Assembly: GCF_001565895.1 (NCBI RefSeq)
Contig: NZ_LSNE01000007.1
Location: 62,001 to 126,000 of the forward strand
DNA from: Paraglaciecola hydrolytica
GTDB lineage: Bacteria; Pseudomonadota; Gammaproteobacteria; Enterobacterales; Alteromonadaceae
Direction of reading: 5' to 3'
DNA: 64,000 nucleotides
The notes beneath the pieces were generated by a model, which did not search any database, was not told the origin of the DNA, and saw only the letters and a list, made by a program, of their open reading frames with translations. Both the position numbers and the translations under genes were made by a program. Of the stretch, positions 1-7,925 are shown one piece after another; the first letter of the stretch is position 1; each line of letters opens with the position of its first letter.

Positions 1-857
1 CTGATACTGGCTTGCTCGCCAGTGAGCGTAAAACTGGCTTTGATAAACAAGCTTACAGTCGCTGGCTGGCACGTATTCGGCAGATCTGCACTGAACGTAA
101 TATTGTGCTGATTTTTGATGAGGTATTTACCGGTTTTCGCTTAGCTTATCGTGGTGCTCAAGAATTTTACGGCATTCAAGCGGATATGGTCACCTATGGT
201 AAAACCCTAGGAGGCGGTTTACCCATAGGCGTAGTGGCTGGTACTCACCAGTTAATGAAACGTTTTAAGTTAGAGCAACCGGCCCATGTATCGCTCGCCC
301 GTGGCACCTTTAATTCTCACCCTTATGTAATGGGTGCTATGAATGTATTTTTAAAACGTATTCAAAGCGCTGAGATTCAACAGCAATATCAGCAATCTGA
401 AGCCTTGTGGAATAGCCGTGTTGCCTATTTTAATCAACGTTTACAGGCTGAAAAACTGCCACTTAAGATCAGTAATATTCATTCTATTTTGTCGGTCAGT
501 TACACCCTGCCAAGCCGTTACAACTGGATGTTGCAGTTCTACCTAAAAAATCATGGCGTGGAGTTGAGTTGGACAGGCACTGGGCGTTTGATCATGAGTT
601 TTAGTTTTACAGATCAAGAATTCAAGGAGGTGGTGGAGTGTTTTGTCTCTGCCGCCCAGCAGATGCAGCAAGACCATTGGTGGTGGCAATCGCCCCAGTT
701 GAGCAATAAAACCATTAAACGTCAGTTTTTATCCGACATGTTAAGCGCGAAATTTCCAATGATAGCAGGACTATTACCCAGACCTTTACTGGCTCTGGAA
801 AAGCAGGCTCAGCAAATGCGGGCACAGCAAAACCACTTAACTAAACCAGTTAACTAA
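1..857 (+). CDS. Class III PLP aminotransferase, glutamate-1-semialdehyde aminomutase-like (5' truncated by window edge)
   Basis: The reading frame is open from base 3, so the gene begins outside the window and only about 284 C-terminal residues are seen. The segment LIFDEVFTGFR carries the cofactor-contacting Asp typical of class III aminotransferases. YGKTLGGGLPIG holds the Lys expected to form the Schiff base with pyridoxal phosphate, and RGTFNSHP matches the conserved region after it. The family includes glutamate-1-semialdehyde aminomutase and aminotransferase modules inside larger biosynthetic enzymes; which one this is cannot be told without the N-terminus. It is followed within about 12 bases by the PHP-glycosyltransferase and then a phosphatidylserine-decarboxylase-like gene. 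A role in making an amino-containing lipid or polar head group, rather than haem, is therefore inferred. Confidence 0.85.
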   Translation, partial: DTGLLASERKTGFDKQAYSRWLARIRQICTERNIVLIFDEVFTGFRLAYRGAQEFYGIQADMVTYGKTLGGGLPIGVVAGTHQLMKRFKLEQPAHVSLARGTFNSHPYVMGAMNVFLKRIQSAEIQQQYQQSEALWNSRVAYFNQRLQAEKLPLKISNIHSILSVSYTLPSRYNWMLQFYLKNHGVELSWTGTGRLIMSFSFTDQEFKEVVECFVSAAQQMQQDHWWWQSPQLSNKTIKRQFLSDMLSAKFPMIAGLLPRPLLALEKQAQQMRAQQNHLTKPVN

Positions 858-869
858 GGCGGGTTGACC

Positions 870-3611
870 ATGTCAGTGCATCTACTCAGTAAAACTAAAC
901 CAGAATTCCGACAGTCACTGGAGCAAGAGTTTGCAACGTTTATCGAGCTACAGGCCCAGCGATTTAATCCTAATAATTGCCTTAAAATCGACTTTCATTG
1001 TCATGATCACAATAGTGATGTGCCCGATGAACTTTGGGGACGCATACTACGATTACCCGAAACCTGGCTGAAAACCAAAAAACTGGTATCCACCTTAGTT
1101 GCCAATGGCAATTCAGCCCTGACAATCACTAACCACAATAATGCACGTTCTTGTTGGGAGCTAAAAGATAGCGGCCAAGATGTCTTAGTCGGCGCTGAAT
1201 TTACCTGCTACTTTCCAGAATATGAGTTGTTTATTCATGTGCTGACTTACGGTTTTAGCCGTGATCAGGAAGTGGTACTGAATAAAAAACGCCAGAATAT
1301 TTATGATTTTCTACGATATGCCGCCGACGAAGATATCCCGGTTATTTTGCCTCACCCTTTGTATTTTTATACCCGTAACGACTTAATCGACTTGTCGTTA
1401 TTTGAAAAACTGGCGGTGATGTTTTCGCGTTTTGAAGTATTAAACGGCCAGCGCGACCTGTGGCAAAGTGTCTTAACGCTTAATTGGCTACAAAGCCTAA
1501 CGCCTGAAAAAATCACTGAATACGCCAGACGGCACAATCTTAATCCAGCGACTTTTGGGGTTGATCCCAAGCAGCCTAAAGTGCTGACTGGCGGCTCGGA
1601 TGATCATACCGGAATTTTTGCAGGGCAGTGTGGCTCGTGGTTGTATGTGCCTAATTTGCAAGAAAGACTCAAAACAGAAAAGCCCTCAGAGTTAGCACTC
1701 GAAGCCCTGAAAAAAGGCAATATTGCACCTTTTGGTCAAATCGCTGAAAACCAAAAATTGAATATTTCCTTATTGGATTATTTTTCTCAAGTTGCGACCA
1801 AAATTAAAGATCCCGGTTTGTTACGTATCCTTTTACACCGTGGTTCTACCTGGGACAAAATTGGCTGTTTTGCCGTTTCTAATGTGTTGTTAGAGATGCA
1901 AAAACACAAAAAGACCATGAAGTTTTTCTCCTTTGTGCATGATGCCCTGCAAGGTAAAAAACCGAACAAACTGCTGAAGTGGCAGGTATCGAAAGACTAC
2001 AAATTTTGTATCGCTCAACTTGAACGTATTGCCGATGCCAAACGGAATAACCCTGAAAGTTATATTGATACGGTAAATACGGCGATGAGTGAGTTGTTTA
2101 CTCACTTAAATCAGTTAATTGCTAAACGTATTGCTTGTGCTATTAACAGCAATCAGGGGGTATTACTTGAGAGTTTTTCTACCGAAGAACTCACACGTAA
2201 ATTAGAAATACCCAGCCAGCTTACCGCTTTGTTTTTAGGTGATGGCAAACGCCAAGACAATATGAGCAATGTGAACATGGGCAAGCTGTTTGATAACTTG
2301 TCTTTTCCGGTACTAATCAGCGTTATTTTGGCTGGTTCCAATTTAGCCTCGACTCGGGTGCTCTACCAAAACCGTGACTTACTCAATCAATTTGCCCAAC
2401 ATCTTGGCAAAAATCAGCACAGTAAACGCGCGCTTTATTTGACCGATACCTTGTTGGATAAAAACGGTGTGTCGACGTCTTTATCAGGCAAATTGCGTGA
2501 AATCCAAAAATCTGACCTAGCCATTGATTTTTTGATTTGTCACAGCGAAGCGCAAGCTGAACCTCACTTACATGTAGTGAGACCGATAGCTGAATTTGAA
2601 GTGCAGCGTTATGGCGAGCAGCAAATTCGTATCCCCGACATCATGGAAATCGCCCGCATATTTTATGCAGGTGGTTACGACAGAATAGTGTGTTCAACCG
2701 AAGGGCCCATGGCGGTGGTCGCGCTGTTTTTGCAGCAAATGTTTAATGTGCCAAGTTTCTTTTTTATGCATACCGATTGGATCGATTTTATTAAACATAC
2801 CACCGACCTCAACCAATTTGAGCGTGACCGAGTCAGGCGTTTAATGCGCGCACTGTACAATCGTTTTGACGGCATTTTTGTGCTCAATCAAGAGCATAAA
2901 GCCTGGCTTACCGGCCACGAAATGCAGCTCAATAAAGAGCAGGTGTTTTTAACGGCACATCATACTCAGCCCTGTGATACACAAATGCAGCCGGTGCATA
3001 AAGATGTATTGATCCCCGGCGCTACCGACCTTACGCCGGTGTTGTTTATTGCCTGTCGAATTAGCCAAGAAAAAGGCATTTTTGATTTACCTAAAATTGT
3101 CGCGCTGGCCAGACAACGTTTGCCTGAGCTTAAAATAGTGATTGCAGGTGATGGGCCCGCTACTGAAAAACTCAAACAGAAAATGCCTGATGCCACTTTT
3201 GTGGGCTGGCAAAACAAAAAACAGCTGGCGTCCTTGTACTTGGGCTTAGATTTGTTTGTATTTCCCTCGCGCTTTGACACTTTTGGCAACGTCATTCTTG
3301 AAGCTTTTGTGCATGGAATGCCAACCATCGCTTATAACTGCAAGGGCCCCAAAGACATTATTCAACACGAAGTTAATGGTTATTTAGTTGATGATATTGA
3401 CGGCATGGCCGCGCGCATCGTTGAGTTTTTTAATACACCTGAAAAACAACAGCTGATGCGTCAACAGGCTCGACAACGCGCTGCCGACTATCAGGCCGAA
3501 CCTATCATGCAGCAGTTTTTAAGTGATTTAGGTTTGGATTCGCCATCGGTGTATAAGCAACAAAAGTCAGAAAGACCACCCGTTTACAACCAACAGAAGA
3601 CAGTCGCCTAG
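870..3611 (+). CDS. PHP-domain / GT4 glycosyltransferase fusion protein
   Basis: A two-part protein of about 913 residues. The N-terminal third looks like a PHP metal-dependent phosphoesterase: DFHCHDH near residue 42, ITNHNN near 92, GAEFTC, a downstream HPLYF and GGSDDHTG are the expected metal-binding His/Asp clusters. The C-terminal third is a GT4-type glycosyltransferase with RISQEKGI, VIAGDGP and the nucleotide-sugar site FGNVILEAF. The middle (about 330-560) is not recognised. ATG 870 is preferred over the in-frame TTG at 864. The stop overlaps the next start by one base (TAGTG), so the two are probably translationally coupled. Transfer of a sugar to a lipid is inferred from the decarboxylase next door; no substrate can be read from the sequence. 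Confidence 0.85.
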   Translation: MSVHLLSKTKPEFRQSLEQEFATFIELQAQRFNPNNCLKIDFHCHDHNSDVPDELWGRILRLPETWLKTKKLVSTLVANGNSALTITNHNNARSCWELKDSGQDVLVGAEFTCYFPEYELFIHVLTYGFSRDQEVVLNKKRQNIYDFLRYAADEDIPVILPHPLYFYTRNDLIDLSLFEKLAVMFSRFEVLNGQRDLWQSVLTLNWLQSLTPEKITEYARRHNLNPATFGVDPKQPKVLTGGSDDHTGIFAGQCGSWLYVPNLQERLKTEKPSELALEALKKGNIAPFGQIAENQKLNISLLDYFSQVATKIKDPGLLRILLHRGSTWDKIGCFAVSNVLLEMQKHKKTMKFFSFVHDALQGKKPNKLLKWQVSKDYKFCIAQLERIADAKRNNPESYIDTVNTAMSELFTHLNQLIAKRIACAINSNQGVLLESFSTEELTRKLEIPSQLTALFLGDGKRQDNMSNVNMGKLFDNLSFPVLISVILAGSNLASTRVLYQNRDLLNQFAQHLGKNQHSKRALYLTDTLLDKNGVSTSLSGKLREIQKSDLAIDFLICHSEAQAEPHLHVVRPIAEFEVQRYGEQQIRIPDIMEIARIFYAGGYDRIVCSTEGPMAVVALFLQQMFNVPSFFFMHTDWIDFIKHTTDLNQFERDRVRRLMRALYNRFDGIFVLNQEHKAWLTGHEMQLNKEQVFLTAHHTQPCDTQMQPVHKDVLIPGATDLTPVLFIACRISQEKGIFDLPKIVALARQRLPELKIVIAGDGPATEKLKQKMPDATFVGWQNKKQLASLYLGLDLFVFPSRFDTFGNVILEAFVHGMPTIAYNCKGPKDIIQHEVNGYLVDDIDGMAARIVEFFNTPEKQQLMRQQARQRAADYQAEPIMQQFLSDLGLDSPSVYKQQKSERPPVYNQQKTVA

Positions 3612-4519
3612 TGAAAACCGCCGTTCATACTTTAACTAAAACTGAGCAATTTAACTTTTTACTGACTAACCGTATACCACGCCGCTGGCTGACCTTGTTT
3701 ATGGGCTGGTTTAGCCAAATTGAAAGTCCACTGTTGGCCAAAATCTCTATCGCCATCTGGCAATGTTTTGCGGAAGACTTACGTTTACAAGATGCTAAAA
3801 AGCAGAAGTTTACTAGCTTAGGGGAGTGTTTTACTCGCGAACTGAAAGACGGCTTACGGCCGATTGATCAGCGTATTGACATAGTATCCAGCCCATGTGA
3901 TGCCATTGTGGGCGCCTGTGGCAGAGTCGAAGGATCTAAAGTTTTTCAGGCCAAAGGCTTTCCTTATGAGTTGAGTGAGCTCATCCCCGATGTGCGTATT
4001 GCCCATAAATACCGTAACGGGGTATTTGTAACACTGCGCCTTAAGTCCAGTATGTATCACCGTTTTCATGCGCCAGTAGACTGCCAGGTTAAGCAAGTTA
4101 ACTATATCTCTGGTGATACGTGGAACGTCAATCCTATCGCCCTTAAACGGGTCGAAAAACTGTTTTGCAAGAATGAACGTGCCGTCATCGAACTTAAGCT
4201 CGACCGACCTAACAGCAGTATTACTTTAGTACCAGTCGCCGCGATTTTAGTCGCCAGTATGAAATTTAACTTTTTGTCTCAAACCCTTAATTTGTCATAC
4301 CGAGGGGCTAATGTGATCCCTTGTGACGCCCAGTTTAGCAAAGGCGCCGAAATGGGCTATTTCCAGCATGGCTCGACCATTATTGTTTTTGCAAGCCACG
4401 AATATCAACTTTGTCCAGGCATAACACCAGGCCAGCCCATAAAAATGGGTGAGGCCTTACTTAGTGCAGAGCCTGAGTCAAACGATAGCCACACAAGCCC
4501 AGCTTACGCCGGAGCTTGA
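3611..4519 (+). CDS. Phosphatidylserine decarboxylase family protein
   Basis: 302 residues starting at GTG, which overlaps the TAG stop of the upstream gene by one base. The C-terminal HGSTIIVF matches the self-cleavage site (usually LGST) where Ser becomes the pyruvoyl cofactor and the chain splits into alpha and beta subunits. YHRFHAPVDC is the conserved His-containing segment of the family. The family decarboxylates phosphatidylserine to phosphatidylethanolamine at the membrane. The His in place of Leu before GST and the unusual neighbours suggest a paralogue acting on another amino-acid-headed lipid, rather than the housekeeping psd. That reassignment is inference; the family call is firm. 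Confidence 0.85.
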   Translation: MKTAVHTLTKTEQFNFLLTNRIPRRWLTLFMGWFSQIESPLLAKISIAIWQCFAEDLRLQDAKKQKFTSLGECFTRELKDGLRPIDQRIDIVSSPCDAIVGACGRVEGSKVFQAKGFPYELSELIPDVRIAHKYRNGVFVTLRLKSSMYHRFHAPVDCQVKQVNYISGDTWNVNPIALKRVEKLFCKNERAVIELKLDRPNSSITLVPVAAILVASMKFNFLSQTLNLSYRGANVIPCDAQFSKGAEMGYFQHGSTIIVFASHEYQLCPGITPGQPIKMGEALLSAEPESNDSHTSPAYAGA

Positions 4520-4572
4520 GTTAATTAACCCTGACCTATAACTCTTACTTTCACTGCAGCAAGGATCACTAC

Positions 4573-5208
4573 ATGACTTTTTTCGAAGAATTACAAAAAC
4601 AACGTTGGGATGATCACCGTTATTATCACCATAATCGTATTAACCAGTTTCTGCATTTACTCAGCGCCATGAGCTTTTTGGCCAGCTACATACTGGTATT
4701 CTATTATCCTGCGGCAGCGGCTTTGGTAGGTTGGTTATTAGCTATGGTATTACGCCAAACTGGGCATTTTTTCTTTGAGCCTAAATCCTATGACGAAGTT
4801 AACAAGGCCACCCACCAATACAAAGAAAGCGTAAAAGTAGGCTATAACTTGTCACGTAAAGTGGTGTTGTTATCCATTTGGGCCTTAGTCCCTGTGGTAC
4901 TGTTTTTTAAACCTGATTTTTTTGGCGCATTTACCCCAGCCAGTACTTTTACAGGTTTTATCAATAATATGGCCATCATTTGGCTATATGTTGGTTTAGG
5001 CGCAATTGCATTTAGAACAATACATTTATTTAAATTGATGGGTGTGCAATCAGGTTTAGTGTGGATGAGCAAAATCATCACCGACCCCTTTCACGATATT
5101 AAAATTTACCATAAATCACCCTATTACATTATGAAGGGTGAAATGTACGATCACATGAATGATTGGTACGAAGAAGCCTCATTTGAAAACCAGCCGGTTA
5201 AATCATAA
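4573..5208 (+). CDS. Mpo1/DUF962-like integral membrane protein
   Basis: 211 residues with about four hydrophobic segments (near residues 30-65, 95-115, 130-150). AAGGA lies 7 bases before the ATG. An N-x2-NQFLH motif near residue 23, and GHFFFEP followed by a charged loop, resemble the DUF962/Mpo1 family. Members of that family in yeast act in alpha-oxidation of 2-hydroxy fatty acids; bacterial members are uncharacterised. It follows the decarboxylase-like gene by 53 bases on the same strand. It is probably part of the same lipid-related cluster and the last gene in it, because the next gene is on the other strand. The family match is from motif memory and moderate. Confidence 0.6.
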   Translation: MTFFEELQKQRWDDHRYYHHNRINQFLHLLSAMSFLASYILVFYYPAAAALVGWLLAMVLRQTGHFFFEPKSYDEVNKATHQYKESVKVGYNLSRKVVLLSIWALVPVVLFFKPDFFGAFTPASTFTGFINNMAIIWLYVGLGAIAFRTIHLFKLMGVQSGLVWMSKIITDPFHDIKIYHKSPYYIMKGEMYDHMNDWYEEASFENQPVKS

Positions 5209-5227
5209 CTAAATTAACCTGATGTGA

Positions 5228-5301
5228 TGGTCTCCTCCCACCTTACGGTATCCATTTGCCATGATTGAGTTTGATAAAACAATCAGAACGGGAGAAGACC
5301 A
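5228..5301. repeat. Nested inverted repeat in a convergent intergenic gap
   Basis: TGGTCTCCTCCC at 5228-5239 pairs with GGGAGAAGACCA at 5290-5301 with one mismatch. A second inverted pair (TGATTG / CAATCA) lies inside the loop. It sits between the 3' ends of two converging genes. It could be a bidirectional terminator or a small non-autonomous element; there is no long T run to make it a classic terminator. Confidence 0.6.
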
Positions 5302-5443
5302 ATATTAAAATATATTCAATGATTTTTCTGCGTCCACTGCTGTCAGGTTACTAAATCTAATCTGACAGTAGTTAATTTTGTATTTGTCCGCACAGCCACT
5401 CTTCAGCAAACAGGCTATAAGCTCAAACCAATAGATGGCTGAA

Positions 5444-6388
5444 TCAAACCAAAGCCTCCATGACTTTTTGCACTTCAGCAAAAGTTGGTGGATTACAACC
5501 CACAGTGGCCACATTTAAGCTGGCGGCGATAGCACCAAAACGTAGGGCGTCGCTGAGTTTTGCCGGCGCTGCTTCTGGTGATAAAGCATGGTCTTTTAGT
5601 AATCTGGCGATCAAGGCAGAAAAATAGGTATCCCCTGCCCCAACGGTATCGCCAAAGATTTCGGCTTTATGCACACTTTGTTTGAGATTATGTTCGCTGG
5701 TGATCAAATGTGAGCCCCCTTCGCCCAGAGTCAGCACCACCATGCCATTTTCCATTCTTGCTAACATGGCCTTGGCATGAAATTCTGGCTCGCCGTACAA
5801 ACCTTTAAGGGCTAAGTCTTCATCACTGACTTTTACAATGTCGGCAAACTCAACAAAGCGCCAGATGGCCGCCACATATTGTTGATGGCTGGTTTCAACT
5901 CCTTTGCGCACGTTGACATCTATGCTGATTTTTACCCCTTTGGCTTTGAGTTTTTTTACCACAGGGATCAGCACATCTAACATTTCAGGTACTAAGGCCA
6001 AAGAGCCGGTATGAAATAACTCAATATCATCGGGTAACATGGCTAATAGTGCATCGGCTGAAATATCCAAGTCCGCCACCGACTTACGATACAAGCGATA
6101 ACTGGGTTTGCCCTCAGCGTCTTTATACACCAAGGCCAGCGAGGTGTTTTTATCCGAGCGATTGTTAGCAGGGACTTTAATGTCTTCGTCCACTACCGCT
6201 GCATAGATTTTTTCACCCATCAAATCAGTGGAAATTGGTGATAAATAGGTGCAATCAAGGCCCTGTTTGACAAAACTTCTGGCGACATTAAACGGCGAAC
6301 CACCAATGAACGATAAGTAAGAACCATCTTGTTGTTCGATCATATCAATTATAGCTTCACCAAAAACGGCTACTTTTGGTCTAGTCAT
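5444..6388 (-). CDS. PfkB-family carbohydrate kinase (probable fructokinase)
   Basis: 314 residues, normal for the family, with AGGAG 5 bases before the ATG. The N-terminal GEAIIDMI and GGSPFNVA are the PfkB substrate-side signature. The C-terminal GDTVGAGDTYFSAL is signature 2 with the catalytic Asp. The gene lies 24 bases downstream of a mannitol 2-dehydrogenase, whose product is fructose, so conversion of fructose to fructose-6-phosphate is the likely reaction. It is the last gene of a permease-dehydrogenase-kinase operon. Another keto-sugar substrate is possible if the dehydrogenase acts on a different polyol. Confidence 0.85.
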   Translation of the reverse strand: MTRPKVAVFGEAIIDMIEQQDGSYLSFIGGSPFNVARSFVKQGLDCTYLSPISTDLMGEKIYAAVVDEDIKVPANNRSDKNTSLALVYKDAEGKPSYRLYRKSVADLDISADALLAMLPDDIELFHTGSLALVPEMLDVLIPVVKKLKAKGVKISIDVNVRKGVETSHQQYVAAIWRFVEFADIVKVSDEDLALKGLYGEPEFHAKAMLARMENGMVVLTLGEGGSHLITSEHNLKQSVHKAEIFGDTVGAGDTYFSALIARLLKDHALSPEAAPAKLSDALRFGAIAASLNVATVGCNPPTFAEVQKVMEALV

Positions 6389-6412
6389 TGTGACTCCTGA
6401 TTTGTTTAGCGT

Positions 6413-7912
6413 TTAGGCGACGCTGCTTAAAATAGACTGCATGTGTTGTTTCACATCGGGCTTAGCATACAAAGCCATAACCTGTTTTTTATAAGCCGTC
6501 ACAAATTCTTTATGGCAGGTAAGGCTAGCAAAAATTGAGCTTATTTCGAGCAAGGCCAGTGAACGCTGGTTTGTTTGGCTGGCCGCTTTATGTACTTCAA
6601 CAGCCATGGCGTCGGTGATATTCAGCGCCTTACCTTGTTGGTCTACTTGTTTATCGCTGTAATAACACCATGCGGCGAGCACTAAAGTCGCACATTGGAT
6701 TTGTCCTTTATTAGACAGGTTATCCACCATAGTGGGCAATAAAAAAGTACTGAGTTTAGCCGCATTCTCCGAACAAATTCTGGCTAAGCCATCTTTAATA
6801 TTGGGATTGGCGAAACGGGCTAACAAGGTATCTTTATACTCATCCAAGTTTATTCCCGCCACAGCAGGCAAGATTGGGGTGACTTCTGTGTCCATAAAGT
6901 GGCGTAAGAATTTGGCGAACAAGGGGTCTTGCACACTTTCATCAATGGTAGCAAAACCATGCAAAGAGCCTAGTATGCCGAGCACCGAATGGCCGGCATT
7001 TAGGAGGCGGATTTTCATGTTCTCGTAAGGCGTGACATCGTCAACAAACTGGGCACCCACTTGCTCCCATTGTGGCCGAGCTAAGGTAAATTTGTCTTCG
7101 ATGATCCACTGATGAAAAGGCTCACAGGTTACTGGCCATTGATCATTAATACCGATATTTTTTTGTAAATATGCAATGTCCGCTGCAGTAGTAGCCGGCG
7201 TAATGCGATCCACCATGGCGTTAGGAAACGCCACTTCCGATTCAATCCACTGGGCTAATTCGCCATCCACCTTGCTGGCATAAGCAATCAACATCTTTTT
7301 GGCCACATCACCATTGTGCTGCACGTTGTCGCAAGACTGAATGGTAAAGGGAGCTAAACCATTTTTGCGACGTAGCTGCAATGCTGCAAGCAAGTAACCA
7401 AACACCAAACGCGGGCTTTGCGGATTAGCCAAGTCATGAATGACATCAGGATTAGTAAAATCAAACTCGCCGCTGGCAGGATTAAAGTTATAGCCCCCTT
7501 CGGTGATGGTCAGCGAGACGATTTTTGTTTCGCTACTGGCCATCTTGTTGATGACTGCTGTTGGGTCGTCACAGCCCAGTAAAAAATCACTGAGACTGCC
7601 AATCACACGATTTTCGATATTGCCATCGGGATGGCGCACAATCAGCGTATAAAGATAATCTTGTGCTGCCAGCAGGGTTTGCATTTTACGGTCTGCTTCG
7701 CGCAGCCCAACACCACAAATACCCCAACTGAGATCACCCGTTTCACTCATATAGGCGTCAGTATAATAAGCTTCATGGGAGCGATGAAAGCCGCCCACGC
7801 CCACATGTACTATGCCTTGAGTGACTTTAGAACGATCATAGTTAGGCACCAGTACAGTTGCTGGCAGTTGATTAAGTGCCGAATTGTTAAGTTTGATTGC
7901 TGGGGTTTGCAT
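6413..7912 (-). CDS. Mannitol 2-dehydrogenase family polyol dehydrogenase
   Basis: 499 residues, close to the length of Pseudomonas-type mannitol 2-dehydrogenase and related fructuronate/tagaturonate reductases. HVGVGGFHRSHEAYY near residue 35 is the N-terminal nucleotide-binding region. KIRLLNAGHSVLGILG is the polyol dehydrogenase signature, with its Lys, Asn and His. GAGGA precedes the start by about 9 bases. The enzyme oxidises mannitol (or arabitol/sorbitol) to the ketose with NAD in the cytoplasm. It sits between the NCS1-type permease and the sugar kinase, giving an uptake, oxidation and phosphorylation route into glycolysis. Substrate choice among polyols is inferred. Confidence 0.88.
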   Translation of the reverse strand: MQTPAIKLNNSALNQLPATVLVPNYDRSKVTQGIVHVGVGGFHRSHEAYYTDAYMSETGDLSWGICGVGLREADRKMQTLLAAQDYLYTLIVRHPDGNIENRVIGSLSDFLLGCDDPTAVINKMASSETKIVSLTITEGGYNFNPASGEFDFTNPDVIHDLANPQSPRLVFGYLLAALQLRRKNGLAPFTIQSCDNVQHNGDVAKKMLIAYASKVDGELAQWIESEVAFPNAMVDRITPATTAADIAYLQKNIGINDQWPVTCEPFHQWIIEDKFTLARPQWEQVGAQFVDDVTPYENMKIRLLNAGHSVLGILGSLHGFATIDESVQDPLFAKFLRHFMDTEVTPILPAVAGINLDEYKDTLLARFANPNIKDGLARICSENAAKLSTFLLPTMVDNLSNKGQIQCATLVLAAWCYYSDKQVDQQGKALNITDAMAVEVHKAASQTNQRSLALLEISSIFASLTCHKEFVTAYKKQVMALYAKPDVKQHMQSILSSVA

Positions 7913-7925
7913 AATAAATCGTCCT

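Noticed and set aside
5305-5514. 69-codon minus-strand frame
   Set aside because: It is out of frame with and overlaps the kinase end and the intergenic hairpin; no start signal.
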